Shown: positions 18,595 to 37,270, counted from the stretch's first letter. The stretch: 64,000 nt of DNA from Kitasatospora sp. SolWspMP-SS2h (GCF_003259315.1 NZ_QLLT01000001.1:1-64000); one strand, 5' to 3'. Program-made: numbers and translations. The notes: generated by a model not told the origin, from the sequence alone.

Positions 18595-18792
18595 GGTGGG
18601 CGTCTAACCGGATCACCGGATCGCAGTCCTCCCGCGGCCGGCCCGGAACGCGGAAGAAGGGCAGGTCAGGCGGCGGCAAAGGGTGGGCAAAGGGTCGGCA
18701 AGGGGCGGGCGTCGGGCCCGTGCTCCCGGTGCCGCGCGGGGGTGCCCCCGGGCGGTGTCCGAGCGGCCCCCGTGGGTCCGGTCGGCCGGGGT

Positions 18793-20766
18793 TCAGGCCG
18801 GCGGGTGGCTGATCAGGCGGCCGTCCGGGGTGGCGGCGAGCAGGCGGCCGGCGTGGGCGGCCAGCGCGGTGGCCGGGGGGAAGGGCGCGGCCGGGCGGAA
18901 GGGTTCGTCGGTGCGGACGGGCGGGCGGCTGAGCAGGCCGTCGGGGCCGAGGGCGTACAGCCGGGCGTTGAGGACGGTCAGGGCGGTGGCCTTCCCGGCG
19001 CCGCCGAGCGCCGTCCAGGGGGCGTCGGGGAGCTGGGCGGGGCGGTGGTGCAGGGTGTCGTCGTGCGGGGTGAGGGCGAACAGGGTGGTGTCGCACAGGG
19101 CGAGCGCGGCCGTTCCGGCGGGCACCGGTCCGGCGTCCCGCCAGGGGGAGGGGCCGGTGACGGGGTCGCGGTGGACGAGGCGGTCCTCGGTGGTCACGGC
19201 GAGCAGGGCGAGCGGGACGGGACGGCAGGCTTCGCGGGGGGCGGTCAGGCAGCGCAGCTCGACGGGGGCGGAGGCGGAGGCGGGATCGGAGACGGGGCCG
19301 GGGTCGGGGTCGGGGTCGGCACAGGGCTGCCAGGGCAGGTTCTGCTCGGACGGTTCGCGGTGCAGCAGGGTGCGTCCGTCGGCGGCGAGGGCGAACAGGG
19401 TGCCCTCGCAGGCGGCGAGGGCACGCAGCGCGGGGGCCGGGCCGACGGTGTGCCAGCGGGGGGCGGGGACGGTGCCGGAGAGCCGGTCGAGGACGTTGCG
19501 GGTGACCCGGTCGACGGCCGGGTCGTCCAGCGCCCGGCCCCAGTTGATGGTGGCCGCGTTGAAGACCGTCCCGGCGCCGAGCCGGTGCACGCCCAGGGTG
19601 GCCCAGCCGCCCTGGCCGTAGCTGCGCCAGTGGCGCAGGTCGGCGGTGGCGAGGACGGCGAAGGAGCGCGGGGTGCCGTCGCGGCCGGTGGGCCGGGGGA
19701 CGCCGAGGGACCAGTCGAGTTCGGCGGCGTCGGTCTCGTAGCCGAGGGCGCCGCGGGCGAAGGTGTCGCCGTCGGACAGGCCGGTGCCCTCGAACACCCA
19801 GTGGTCGGCGAACCGGACGGTGTACGCCTCCTCGCCGATGACGGCCATGCCCTCGCCCCAGGCGCCCGCGCCGTTGCGGAAGCTGACGCCGGTCATGGTG
19901 TTCTCCGGGCGGTCGACCGGCGCGGAGGACCACTCGACGGTGGCCCGGGCGGGGTCGGTGGCGGCGACGGGGTCGGCGGCGGCGTCCCGGTGGCAGACCA
20001 TGGTGCGTCCGCCGTCCTCCAGCCGGATCTGCCACCAGGCGGTGTTCCCGGCGAACACGGCGAGGTTGCCGCCGCGGCGGACGAAGCCCTCGACGCTGTC
20101 GCGCATCCCGGCGGTCCAGTACTCGTCGTGGCCGTTGACCACCAGCAGCCGGTGGGCGGAGAGCAGTTCGCCGCCGTCGTCCAGGTCGAATCCGGAGCAG
20201 AACTCGACCGGGCGGCCGGTGCGGTGCAGCCAGTGCAGCAGCGGTTCCTCCCAGCGCTCGGGCGGCGGGCCGCCGCCGGGGGCGTCCAGCGCCACCCGGG
20301 CGGCCCGGTCGGGCTGTTCGGCGTAGTAGAGGCTCCGGCCGGGCTGGCCGGACCGGTGGTAGGCCCGCCAGGTGGCGAACGGGACGGAGACCAGGACCGG
20401 GGCGGCCGGGCGGGCGGCCCGGACGGCGAACCACACCTCGTGCTCGGCGTCGCGCTCCGGCTCGGGCTGCTCGGGGCGCAGGTCGTGGAAGCTGGCCCGG
20501 TAGAGCGAACTGGGCCAGTGCGCGGGGACGGTGAGCTCCCAGTGGGTGCCCCGGAGGTCCGCGGCGGCGCGCACCCGGCCGGCCACCACGTCGGTGACCA
20601 GGACCCGCCCGGTGAGCGGGCCGCCGTCGCCGGCGGTCACCTCGAAGCGCATCCGGCCGCCCTGCGGGCACGAGGTGGCCCCGTCCGCGGCCCGGGCGAC
20701 CGGGCGGGGCACCGGGCCGGGTCCGGCCGTCGGGACGCCCGGGGGCGTCGCGGCGCCCCCGGTCAC
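18793..20766 (-). CDS. N,N-dimethylformamidase-like protein with C-terminal repeat domain
   Basis: About 657 aa, last gene of the NRPS operon. The first ~430 residues match the DMF-amidase large-subunit-like family: VLVSVPFATWRAYHRSGQPGRSLYY, RPVEFCSGFDLDD, LLVVNGHDEYWTAGMRDSVEGFVRRGGNLAVFAGN and later FNAATINWGRAL (pieces). In DMFase this subunit is the iron-containing amidase half. The last ~230 residues hold at least four repeats ending in patterns such as ALAACEGTLFALAADGRTL, ALCDTTLFALTPHDDTL, VLNARLYALGPDGLL and AHAGRLLAATPDGRL, propeller- or tectonin-like. GTG at 20766 overlaps the upstream stop by 4 bp; an ATG at about 20652 (MRFEV) is the alternative. It may trim or modify the peptide, which is inference. 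Confidence 0.75.
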   Translation of the reverse strand: MTGGAATPPGVPTAGPGPVPRPVARAADGATSCPQGGRMRFEVTAGDGGPLTGRVLVTDVVAGRVRAAADLRGTHWELTVPAHWPSSLYRASFHDLRPEQPEPERDAEHEVWFAVRAARPAAPVLVSVPFATWRAYHRSGQPGRSLYYAEQPDRAARVALDAPGGGPPPERWEEPLLHWLHRTGRPVEFCSGFDLDDGGELLSAHRLLVVNGHDEYWTAGMRDSVEGFVRRGGNLAVFAGNTAWWQIRLEDGGRTMVCHRDAAADPVAATDPARATVEWSSAPVDRPENTMTGVSFRNGAGAWGEGMAVIGEEAYTVRFADHWVFEGTGLSDGDTFARGALGYETDAAELDWSLGVPRPTGRDGTPRSFAVLATADLRHWRSYGQGGWATLGVHRLGAGTVFNAATINWGRALDDPAVDRVTRNVLDRLSGTVPAPRWHTVGPAPALRALAACEGTLFALAADGRTLLHREPSEQNLPWQPCADPDPDPGPVSDPASASAPVELRCLTAPREACRPVPLALLAVTTEDRLVHRDPVTGPSPWRDAGPVPAGTAALALCDTTLFALTPHDDTLHHRPAQLPDAPWTALGGAGKATALTVLNARLYALGPDGLLSRPPVRTDEPFRPAAPFPPATALAAHAGRLLAATPDGRLISHPPA

Positions 20767-22136
20767 CGCAGCGCCTCCCGCAGCCGGGCCACCCGGGGCG
20801 GGCGGCCCGCCGCCGAGTCGACGATCACGTCCTCCAGGGCGCGCAGGTGGGCGTGGATCGCGGCCTTGGGCAGGTACGCGGTGTCCGCGGTGAGCGTGAC
20901 GGTGAGGGTGTCGCCGTCGCCGGTGAGGTGCAGGCAGTAGCGGCAGGCCACCCGGTCCTGGGTGGCCGGGAAGTCCAGCGCGGTGCGCCGGCGCAGCCCG
21001 GCCAGGGTGGCGGCGTCCAGCGGGCCGGTGGCGGGCGGGCGGTCGACCAGGCGCATGTCGTTGAAGCAGCAGTAGGGGTGGACCTCCGTGCCGCGTTCGC
21101 GGGCGGCGCGGGCCAGCAGGGCGTCCCAGGCCACCGGGTCGTAGGAGGCGGCGCGGTAGCCGGCCAGCGCGGCGGGCCAGGCGTCCGCCAGCAGGTCGGT
21201 GAGGACGGCGTCCGGGTCGTCGGGGGTGCGCAGCACGAACAGGGCGTCCTGCGAGAGGGTGCTGACCAGGGTGCGCCGGTCGGCTCCGGCGCGGTTCCCG
21301 GCGATCGGCATGACGGCCGCCGTCCGGTGGCCCCGGTCGGCGGCGACCAGCGCGGCGGCGGCGGTGAGCAGCACGGTGGAGCCGCTGACCCGGTGGGCGA
21401 GGGCCAGCGCGTCCACCGCCCGGGGCAGCGCGGCGGACACCAGTCGGCCGGTCCAGTAGCGCGGGTGCTCGGGGGCGGCGACGGGCGCGGGGAACATGGT
21501 GGGCGGGGCGGCGGCCAGCCCGTCGGCCCAGAACGCGAGGGCCGCCTCGCCGGCCCGGCGGCCCGCCGGGGAGTGCTGGTGGTGCGCCAGGTCGTGCGGG
21601 GTCCGGGGGGAGGCCGGTCCGGCGGAGCCGCGCCGGACCAGCAGCCGCAGGTCCCGGACCAGGACCTCGGCGCCGTGGCCGTCGGAGGCCAGGTGGCACA
21701 GGGCGAGCACGACGTGGCTGATCCGCCCGTCGTGGCGCACCGCGCCGAAGCGGACCGGCCACTCCCCCGCGTAGTCGAAGCGGCGGGCGGTGAGTTCGGC
21801 GAGCAGGCCGTCGGCGGTGCGGGCGGCCGTGTCGGCGTCGGGGGCGTCGCGGAGGTCGACGGTGATCCGGCCCGCGCCGTGCAGCTGTTGGCGGGGGCCG
21901 TCGGCGATCCGGGTGCGCAGTGCCTCGTGCCGGTGCACGAGGGCGGCCAGTGCGGCGGCGAGCCGGGGGGCGTCCACGGGGGCGCCCCGGTCGGCGAGCG
22001 GGAGGACGCGGCCCAGGTTGAAGTAGTGGTCGTTGGGCGCGGTGCGGCCGATGGCGTGCCAGATCGCCCGCTGTCCCCAGGTGAGCGGCGCCTCGCCGGT
22101 CCGCCCGCCGGCGAACGGCACCTCCAGGGCGGTCAC
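20763..22136 (-). CDS. Free-standing condensation-domain protein
   Basis: 457 aa, one complete condensation fold with no A or T domain. It starts PLTWGQRAIWHAIG (motif C1-like), has MPIAGN in the middle and the active-site motif C-H-L-A-S-D-G (about residue 164-170) in place of HHxxxDG. The catalytic second His and the Asp-Gly are kept; only the first His is Cys. The ending carries DFPATQDRVACRYCLHL. GTG start at 22136 overlaps the carrier-protein stop by 4 bp. It likely acts in trans on the small carrier protein encoded immediately upstream, forming an amide or ester with an NRPS-bound residue. Confidence 0.85.
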   Translation of the reverse strand: MTALEVPFAGGRTGEAPLTWGQRAIWHAIGRTAPNDHYFNLGRVLPLADRGAPVDAPRLAAALAALVHRHEALRTRIADGPRQQLHGAGRITVDLRDAPDADTAARTADGLLAELTARRFDYAGEWPVRFGAVRHDGRISHVVLALCHLASDGHGAEVLVRDLRLLVRRGSAGPASPRTPHDLAHHQHSPAGRRAGEAALAFWADGLAAAPPTMFPAPVAAPEHPRYWTGRLVSAALPRAVDALALAHRVSGSTVLLTAAAALVAADRGHRTAAVMPIAGNRAGADRRTLVSTLSQDALFVLRTPDDPDAVLTDLLADAWPAALAGYRAASYDPVAWDALLARAARERGTEVHPYCCFNDMRLVDRPPATGPLDAATLAGLRRRTALDFPATQDRVACRYCLHLTGDGDTLTVTLTADTAYLPKAAIHAHLRALEDVIVDSAAGRPPRVARLREALR

Positions 22137-22387
22137 GGGGTGCCGCCGAGCTCCCGCACCCGCGCGGTGAGCCCGTCGAGGTCCGTCGTGTACAGGGTGC
22201 GGTCGGCCAGGTCGACCAGGATGCCGAACTCCTCCTCCAGGCTGTCGGCGAGCCGCAGCAGGGCGAGCGAGCTGACGCCGAGCGCGGCGAGCGGCACGTC
22301 GGCGGAGCCGAGGAGTTCGGGGGTGCCGACGGCGCCGTCGGTGGCGCGGGAGACCAGGTCGGCGACGCGGTCGTGCAGGTCGCTCAT
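22133..22387 (-). CDS. Free-standing acyl/peptidyl carrier protein
   Basis: 84 aa, the size of a single carrier protein. The phosphopantetheine site reads LGVSSLALLRLADSLEEEFG: a Ser replaces the usual Asp before the attachment Ser, but the Ser-Leu and helix II pattern are kept. The protein starts MSDLHDRVADLVS. The ATG at 22387 overlaps the MbtH stop by 4 bp. Placed between an MbtH gene and a lone condensation gene, it is the best candidate to carry the acyl group made by the adenylating ligase of the same operon. Confidence 0.85.
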   Translation of the reverse strand: MSDLHDRVADLVSRATDGAVGTPELLGSADVPLAALGVSSLALLRLADSLEEEFGILVDLADRTLYTTDLDGLTARVRELGGTP

Positions 22388-22601
22388 CGGGCGTCCTCGC
22401 GGGCGTCCGGGTGGCCGGCCAGGCGGCGGCGCAGGCTGAGCGGGCGGATGTCCGGCCAGACCCGGTCCACGTGGGCGGTGCACTCGGCCTCGGTGCCGGC
22501 GAAGCCCTCGGCGCGCCAGCCGGCGGGCAGCGGCGCGCCGTCGGGCCACAGGGCGTGCTGCTCCTCGTCGTTGACGGCGACGACGTAGCGGATCTCGTTG
22601 C

Positions 22602-22605
<4 letters not shown>
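22384..22605 (-). CDS. MbtH-family protein
   Basis: 73 aa. It shows the family fingerprint: NDEEQHALWPDGAPLPAGW, then WPDIRPLSLRRR with the conserved Trp residues (pieces). MbtH proteins bind A domains and keep them soluble and active. The C-terminus is slightly longer than average (RLAGHPDAREDAR). ATG at 22605 overlaps the stop of the upstream NRPS gene by 4 bp. It is a second, divergent copy compared with the MbtH gene at 48703, so each NRPS locus has its own. Confidence 0.93.
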
Positions 22606-25657
<3,052 letters not shown>

Positions 25658-25661
<4 letters not shown>

Positions 25662-27237
25662 GGCGTGGCCTCGGGGGTGTCCGGAGTGGTGAGGGTGCGG
25701 CGCAGTTGGCGTTTGAGGACCTTGCCGCCCTCGTTGCGCGGCAGGGTGGTGCGGAAGTGCACGGTGGCGGGGAGTTCGTGGACGGCGAGGTGGTCGAGCA
25801 GGAAGGTGCGCAGCTCGGCCGCGGTCAGTTCGCCGTCCGGGACGACGACGGCGGCGACGACGCTGCCGAGCACCGGGTGCGGGACGCCGAAGGCGGCGGC
25901 GTCGGCGACCTTCGGGTGGGCGTGCAAGGCGTTCTCGACCTGGAGGGTGGAGACCTTGTGGGCACCGGACTTGACGACGTCGCGCTCCCGGTCGAGCAGG
26001 TGCAGGAACCCGTCGGCGTCCACCCGGCCCAGGTCGCCCATCCGCACCCAGCGGCCCCGGAACACCGCGCCGTCCCGCTCCCCCAGGTAGGCGCGCGGGG
26101 CGGCGGGCGAGCGCAGCCACAGCTCGCCGGGCTCCCCCGGCGCGACGGGGTGCCCGTCGGCGTCGGTGACGCGCAGTTCGGCGAGCGAGGCGGGGCGGCC
26201 CGGGGAGTCCGGGCGGGCCGGGTCGAACAGCAGGGTGACCTGGGCGGGGGCCGCCTCGGTCGAGGTGTAGTAGTTGACCAGCTGGGCCTTGCCGAACGCC
26301 CGGTCGAGGGCGAGCGCGACGGGCTGCGGCAGCGCGGCGGCGGTGGAGCCGACCAGCCGGACGGTGTCCAGGTCGCCGCGCTCGGCCGCGGCGGCCAGCG
26401 CCCGGGAGGCGAGCAGTTCGACGGCCGTCGCGGGGACGAGGAACACGCTGCCCACCGCGTGCTCGGCGATCAGCCGGACGAACCGGGCCGGGGTGAACTG
26501 CGGGGCGGTGACGCAGGCGGCGTGCGCGTTGAGCGCGTTGACCAGCATGGTCTGCCCGGCGTTGGTGCCGACCGGGAAGGCGTGCAGGAAGGTGCGGGAG
26601 TGCCGCAGCGGGCGGCGGCGCTCGTCGAGGGTGCAGCCGTGGACCAGGTTGGCGTGCCGGGCGGTGACGCCCTTGGGGGTGCCGGTCGTGCCGGAGGTGT
26701 ACAGGATCTGCGCCGGGGCGTCCGGGTCGGGTTCGGGCAGGCCGGGGGTGCCGGGAATGGCGGGGTCGGCGGGGTCGGCGGGGTGGTGGGCGGTGGCGGT
26801 GGCGGTGGCCTCGGTGCGGGTGCGGACGCCGTCCGGGACGCCCGGCGGGCGGGGGCCGCCGTCGGCGTGCAGCAGGAGGCGGGCCCCGGCGTCGGTGAGG
26901 GCGTGCGCCGTCCCGGCGGGCGAGGCCCGGTCGGAGAGCGGCACGGCGACGGCGCCCGCCCGCAGCACGGCGAGGAACGCGACGGCGTACTCCGCCCAGC
27001 GGTCGGTGCCGAAGCAGAGCCCGACCCGGTCGCCGCTCCGGACGCCCTCGGCGCGCAGCGCGGCGGCCAGCGCCCCGGAACGGGCCTGCCAGGCGGCGAA
27101 GTCGAGCCGCTGCGCGCCGCAGACGACGGCGGTGCGCTCGCCGTGCGCGGCGGCCCGGTGCGCGAGCAGCGCGGGCAGGGTGGCGGGGGTGGCGGGGGTG
27201 GCGGGGACGGGGGTGCCGGGGAGGTGCGGGGCGGTGC

Positions 27238-27241
<4 letters not shown>
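25658..27241 (-). CDS. Acyl-adenylating ligase (class I ANL enzyme)
   Basis: 527 aa. ANL-superfamily motifs: P-loop-like [14 protein letters not shown] (about residue 178), [11 protein letters not shown] (A5-like), [26 protein letters not shown] (hinge, pieces) and a C-terminal [11 protein letters not shown] with the catalytic Lys (about 508). It lacks a carrier domain and the NRPS pocket pattern (no FDxS motif) and looks like an acyl-CoA or acyl-carrier-protein ligase rather than an amino-acid A domain. I could not assign the acid; it is not obviously an EntE-type dihydroxybenzoate ligase. A Pro/Ala/Thr repeat (TPATPATPA) opens the protein. It probably loads the free carrier protein (22133-22387). 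ATG at 27241 overlaps the upstream stop by 4 bp. Confidence 0.85.
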
Positions 27242-32766
<5,525 letters not shown>

Positions 32767-32783
32767 GACGGGAGCCGGTCTCC

Positions 32784-35700
32784 TTACGGGGCGTCCGGGG
32801 CGGCGAGCAGCCGGGCGGCGTCGTCGTCGGACAGGTTGTCGATCTCGGCGACCAGGGCGGCTTCGACGGCCTCGGCGAAAGCGGCCGCGGTGCGGTGGGT
32901 GAACAGGGCGCGCAGCGGGACGGCGAGGTCGATCGCGGCGCGGATCCGGGCGACGACCCGGGTGGCGAGCAGGGAGTGGCCGCCGAGGTCGAAGAAGTCG
33001 TCGTGGGCGCCGACGGCGGCCACGCCCAGCACCTCCTGCCAGACGTCGGCGACCAGTTCCTCCGCCTCGGTGCGCGGCGGCACGTGCGGCGGGCGGCGGC
33101 GGGCGCCGGCCACGGCGTCGGGGGCGGGCAGGGCGCGGCGGTCGAGTTTGCCGTTGGGGGTGAGCGGGAGGGCGTCCAGCGGGACGATCGCGCCGGGGAC
33201 GGCGTGCGGGGGGAGCGTCCGGGCGAGGGCGGTGCGCAGCGCGTCCGGGTCGAGGCCGGGGCCGACCACGTAGGCGGCCAGGGTGTCGCGGTGCGCGACC
33301 ACCGCGGCCTGGGTGACGCCCGGGCGGGCGAGCAGCGCGGACTCCACCTCGCCGGGTTCGACCCGGTAGCCGCGGACCTTCACCTGGTCGTCGATCCGGC
33401 CGAGGAACTCCAGCGTCCCGTCCGGGAGGCGGCGCACCAGGTCGCCGGTGCGGTAGCGGCGGGCGCCGGGCGGGCCGTCCGGGTCGGGGACGAAGGCGCG
33501 GGCGGTGGCGCCGGGGCGGCCGAGGTAGCCGTCCGTCACCCCCGCTCCCCCGATGACCAGTTCGCCCGGGGTGCCGGGCGGCACCGGGGTGCCGTGCCGG
33601 TCGAGGACGGCGACCGTGGTGCCGCCGACCGGGCGGCCGATCGGCGGGCGGCGGTGCGCGTCCGCGGGGCCCAGCTCGGCGGTGGTGGCGATGATCGCGG
33701 TCTCGGTGGGGCCGTAGGAGTTGACCAGCCGGACGCGCTCCCCGAACCGGGCCCGCCAGGCCGCGACGGCCTCCGGGCGGACCTGGTCGGCGCCCAGCAC
33801 GAGCAGCTGCAGGCCCGGCGGCCAGGGCGTCTCGTCCAGGTCGGCGACCAGGTGGTGCCAGTACGGGGTGGGCAGGTCGAGCACCGTGAGGCCGGCGCAG
33901 TACGGCTCGGCGAGCTGGTCGGGGAGGGCGGCGTCCGGGCGGGCGGTGACCAGGACGGCCCCGGCGGCGAGCGCCGGGAACACCTCCTCGGCGCTGGTGT
34001 CGAAGGACAGGGTGGCGTACTGCAGGACGCGGTCGTCGGCCGTCAGGCCGTACCCGTCGCGCATCCAGGCCACCCGGGCGGCCAGGGCGCGGTGCGGGAC
34101 GAGGACGCCCTTGGGGGTGCCGGTGGAGCCGGAGGTGTAGATCAGGTAGGCGGGGTCCTCGGGGGCGGCCGGGCTCTCCTCGGGCACGCTCTCCTCCGGC
34201 ACCTCGGGGGCGGCCGGGGCCGGGGGCTGCGGCCCGTCGGCGGCGAGCACCGGGAGGTCGGCGCGCACGCCGTCCGGGAGGGTGCCGTCCTCGGTGAGCA
34301 GCACGGCGGCGCCGCTGTCGGCGAGCATGAACGCCAGCCGGGACGGCGGGTAGCCGGGGTCCAGCGGGAGGTAGCCGGCGCCCAGCCGCCAGGCCGCCAG
34401 CATCGCGGTCACGGCGCGCGGGCCGCGCGGCAGGCAGAGCGCGACCAGGTCGCCGCGGCGCACGCCGTGGGCGGCGAGCCGGGCGGCCAGCGCCCGGGAG
34501 GCGGCGGCGAGCCCGGCCCGGGTGAGCGTCCCGTCCGGGCCGACCACCGCCGGGGCGTCCGGGCGCCGGCTGGCGGCCAGGTCGACGGCGGCCAGGACGG
34601 TGGGCGGTCCGGCCGGGAGCGCGGGCCCGCGGGCCCCGTCGGCCAGCAGGGCGCGGTCGGCGTCGGTCAGCAGCGGCAGCCGGTGCACCGGGGTGTCCGG
34701 GGCGGCGAGGGCGGCGCGCAGCAGGGTCTCGAACCGGGCGGCGAGGGCCGCCGCCGTCGCGGGGTCCAGTAGGTCGGTGCGGTGGCCGAGGACGGCGTGC
34801 AGGTCGTCGCCGTCCGGCCGGACGTCCAAGCCGAGTTCGGACTTCGCGGCGGTGTGGCCGGCGTCGGCCTCCGCGCAGCGCAGGTCGGCGAAGGGCTCCT
34901 CGCCGAGTTCGCCGCCGGTGTGGGTGTGCACGGTGAGCATGGTCTGGAAGACCGGCGCGCGGTCCGGGTCCCGGTCGGCGCCCAGTGCGTCGAGGAGCCG
35001 TTCGAAGGGGACGCGCCGGTGGCTCAGCGCGCGCGTCCACTCGCCGCGGACGGCGCGCAGCAGGGCGTCGAAGGTGGGCGCCCCGGAGAGGTCGGCGCGC
35101 AGCACGAGCGCCGAGGAGCAGTACCCGACGACCCGTTCGCTCTCCACGGTGTCCCGGGCGGCGGTGGGCACCCCGACGCAGAAGTCGTCCTGTCCGGTGC
35201 ACCGGTGCAGCAGGGCCTGGTAGGCGGCGGCGAGCACCATGAACGGCGTCACCCGGCGGGCCCGGGCGAACGACTCCAGGACGGGCCGCAGGCCGCGCAG
35301 CACCCGGGTGTGGTAGGCCCCGGCGCTGCTGGGCGCGCCGGTCCGGGGCCGGTCGAGGGGCAGTTCCAGCGGGGGTGCTCCGGCCAGGCGTTCGCGCCAG
35401 TGGGCGAGCGCCCGGGCCGCCTCGGGGCCGTCCAGCCAGGCCCGTTCGGCGGCGGCGTGCGCCAGGTAGGAGGGGGCGGGCGGGAGTTCGGCGCTGCGGC
35501 CCTCCCGGTGCGCGGCGTAGTGCGCGGCGAGTTCGGCGCGCAGCAGCCCCAGCGACCAGCCGTCGGCGGCGATGTGGTGCAGCACCAGGGCCAGCAGGTG
35601 CTCCTCGTCCCCGGTGCGCAGCAGGGCGGCGCGCAGCGGGGGGTCGGCGGCCAGGTCGAAGGCGGTGTTGCTCAGTTCGGCCAGCGCCGCCTCCGCCTCC

Positions 35701-36008
35701 CCCGCCGGGGCGCCCCGCAGGTCGCGCTCGTCGAGCCGGACCGGCCCGGGCGGATCGACCAGCACGGCGGGCCGTCCGTCCGCGGCGGGGAACCGGCAGC
35801 GCAGGGCCTCGTGCCGGGCGACGACGGCGTCCAGGGCGGTCCGCAGCGCCGCCGGGTCGAGCCGCCCGGTGAGCCGCAGGACGTACGGGATGTTGTACGA
35901 CGGGTCCTCCGGCTCCAGTTGGGCCAGGAACCAGAGGCGTTCCTGTCCCACCGACAGCGCGGCGGTGGTTTCGGCCACCGGTTCCGGTCCGGTGTTCCCG
36001 GTAGGCAT
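32784..36008 (-). CDS. NRPS module C-A-T, acidic (Lys-like) pocket
   Basis: 1,074 aa, first gene of the operon. Condensation domain (about 15-440; LHHIAADG at about 148), adenylation domain (about 470-930; [11 protein letters not shown] at 624, [25 protein letters not shown]) and carrier ([10 protein letters not shown] at about 1003). The pocket residues read by eye are D-T-E-D-V-G-S-I-I-K. Two acidic residues (at GrsA positions 239 and 278) fit a basic side chain, as in lysine, beta-lysine or related diamino acids. No TE. ATG at 36008 has GGGGAG 9 bp upstream; 17 bp separate its stop from the next gene. Confidence 0.9.
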   Translation of the reverse strand: MPTGNTGPEPVAETTAALSVGQERLWFLAQLEPEDPSYNIPYVLRLTGRLDPAALRTALDAVVARHEALRCRFPAADGRPAVLVDPPGPVRLDERDLRGAPAGEAEAALAELSNTAFDLAADPPLRAALLRTGDEEHLLALVLHHIAADGWSLGLLRAELAAHYAAHREGRSAELPPAPSYLAHAAAERAWLDGPEAARALAHWRERLAGAPPLELPLDRPRTGAPSSAGAYHTRVLRGLRPVLESFARARRVTPFMVLAAAYQALLHRCTGQDDFCVGVPTAARDTVESERVVGYCSSALVLRADLSGAPTFDALLRAVRGEWTRALSHRRVPFERLLDALGADRDPDRAPVFQTMLTVHTHTGGELGEEPFADLRCAEADAGHTAAKSELGLDVRPDGDDLHAVLGHRTDLLDPATAAALAARFETLLRAALAAPDTPVHRLPLLTDADRALLADGARGPALPAGPPTVLAAVDLAASRRPDAPAVVGPDGTLTRAGLAAASRALAARLAAHGVRRGDLVALCLPRGPRAVTAMLAAWRLGAGYLPLDPGYPPSRLAFMLADSGAAVLLTEDGTLPDGVRADLPVLAADGPQPPAPAAPEVPEESVPEESPAAPEDPAYLIYTSGSTGTPKGVLVPHRALAARVAWMRDGYGLTADDRVLQYATLSFDTSAEEVFPALAAGAVLVTARPDAALPDQLAEPYCAGLTVLDLPTPYWHHLVADLDETPWPPGLQLLVLGADQVRPEAVAAWRARFGERVRLVNSYGPTETAIIATTAELGPADAHRRPPIGRPVGGTTVAVLDRHGTPVPPGTPGELVIGGAGVTDGYLGRPGATARAFVPDPDGPPGARRYRTGDLVRRLPDGTLEFLGRIDDQVKVRGYRVEPGEVESALLARPGVTQAAVVAHRDTLAAYVVGPGLDPDALRTALARTLPPHAVPGAIVPLDALPLTPNGKLDRRALPAPDAVAGARRRPPHVPPRTEAEELVADVWQEVLGVAAVGAHDDFFDLGGHSLLATRVVARIRAAIDLAVPLRALFTHRTAAAFAEAVEAALVAEIDNLSDDDAARLLAAPDAP

Positions 36009-36192
36009 GAATCGAGCTCCCCGTTGGTCTTTCCGTGGTGCGCGGTGCAGGGGCCCTCCGACGTCGAGGGCCGTCCCGGCGGCCCCGTCCGGCGGCGGCG
36101 CGGGCGGGTGGGGCCGCACGCGGGTACGCCGGTCACCCGGGCCGGGACGTCCGGGCCGGGATGGCTGAAACGGGGCTGCTGTGACACGGCGG

Positions 36193-36222
36193 ATGCTAGG
36201 GAGCGAGGAGGCACCCGGTCAA
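36193..36222 (-). promoter_or_regulatory. Candidate promoter of the NRPS operon
   Basis: On the minus strand TTGACC (36217-36222) and TAGCAT (36193-36198) are 18 bp apart, close to the housekeeping-sigma consensus. The start would be near 36186, giving a leader of about 178 nt. GGTC/GACC elements (36217-36233) overlap the -35 box and could bind a regulator. The rest of 36009-36420 is G/C-rich, non-coding, with a 16-bp direct repeat (36278-36293 and 36302-36317). Confidence 0.55.
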
Positions 36223-36420
36223 TGGTCTGGACCTCCTCCACGTTTCCGGACGTCACCGGGCCGCCGACCGGAACGCTGCCGCGGACCCTGCCGTCGGCCC
36301 CGCCGCGGACCCTGCCGCCGACCCGCCGCGTCCTCGTCGGGCCCGGCTTCCGACCCGCCGTGTCCCCACCGCCGATCCGCCACGGCCCCGTCGGGCCCGT
36401 CCGCCGCCGGGCGGACGACG

Positions 36421-36460
36421 AAGTGGCGCCGGGCCCCCTCCTCGGGGCCCGGCGCCACTT
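36421..36460. terminator. Terminator before the NRPS operon
   Basis: A perfect 17-bp stem (36421-36437 with 36444-36460) and 6-nt loop lie 25 bp after the stop of the 36485-37129 gene on the minus strand. It separates that gene from the NRPS operon. Confidence 0.85.
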
Positions 36461-36484
36461 CGGCCGCGGTCGGCTGCCGCGCGG

Positions 36485-37129
36485 TCAGACGCCCGGCGGC
36501 AGGGTCGCGTTGGCCACCGTGTCCTGCGCCATCCGGGTGCGGTAGCGCGGCGCCTGGTCGGCCGCCGGGTGGGTCGTCACGTACTCCGCCCCGATCAGCC
36601 GGTAGCGGGGGTTGCCGGCGGCCAGGGCCTGGTGCTGCTGGTCGGCCGTGTCCAGGACGCCCGTCCCGGCGGCGGCGGCCTCCGCGATCAGGAAGTCGGC
36701 GTACGGCTCGGCGTGCGCGGACAGTTCGTGGTTGAGGATCTCGACGATCGTCCCCGCGAAGGTGGTGGAGGAGCCGGTGGTCACGTTCACCACGATGGTG
36801 AGCGCCGCCCCGGGGTTCGCGGCCAGCCACGTCCGCAGCGATCCGGCCGTCTCGGCCGTCAGGTTGTGCTGCTGCTGGCCGCCCGCCGGGACCCCGATCA
36901 GCTGGGTGTCCCCGACCGGCATCCGGGCCCGGGCACCGCGCACGACGACGTTGGCGCCCGGCACGTTCGCCAGCTTTCCCAGCAGGGTCGCCCCCAGCAC
37001 CGCGGGCGCCGGCCACAGCCCCCAGGCCGCGTCGGCCGCGGCGGCCGGCCGGTCGCAGAGCGTGAGCTGGGCCTGCGCCGCCTGGTAGGCCGGGTCGTTC
37101 GCGAACAGACCGACGAATTGCAGAGCCAT
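36485..37129 (-). CDS. Unrecognised 214-aa protein with HELSAH motif
   Basis: 214 aa; I do not recognise the family. The ATG at 37129 follows GGGGGAG at 8 bp. There is no signal peptide or membrane helix. The central part has a hydrophobic helix ending EILNHELSAH (about residue 137-146), followed by AEPYADFL and, later, GAEYVTTHPAAD. His-Glu-x-x-x-His resembles but does not equal the HExxH zinc-protease motif. A stretch PAGGQQQHNLTAETAG precedes a strand (ALTIVVNVTTGSS). It is monocistronic between the ArsR-like gene and the NRPS operon and is cut off from the latter by a strong terminator, so it need not belong to the pathway. Confidence 0.75.
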   Translation of the reverse strand: MALQFVGLFANDPAYQAAQAQLTLCDRPAAAADAAWGLWPAPAVLGATLLGKLANVPGANVVVRGARARMPVGDTQLIGVPAGGQQQHNLTAETAGSLRTWLAANPGAALTIVVNVTTGSSTTFAGTIVEILNHELSAHAEPYADFLIAEAAAAGTGVLDTADQQHQALAAGNPRYRLIGAEYVTTHPAADQAPRYRTRMAQDTVANATLPPGV

Positions 37130-37270
37130 GGTGTACTCCCCCACCGCAGAGGGCGGGCGCCCCCACGCCCGCCCGACCCCCCGACGCCGAGCTCGGCGCG
37201 GAGCCGTCATCGTTCCACGCGGCCGATCCGGGCAACAAGTCGCTTGGAGGAAAACGAATATGACAGATCG

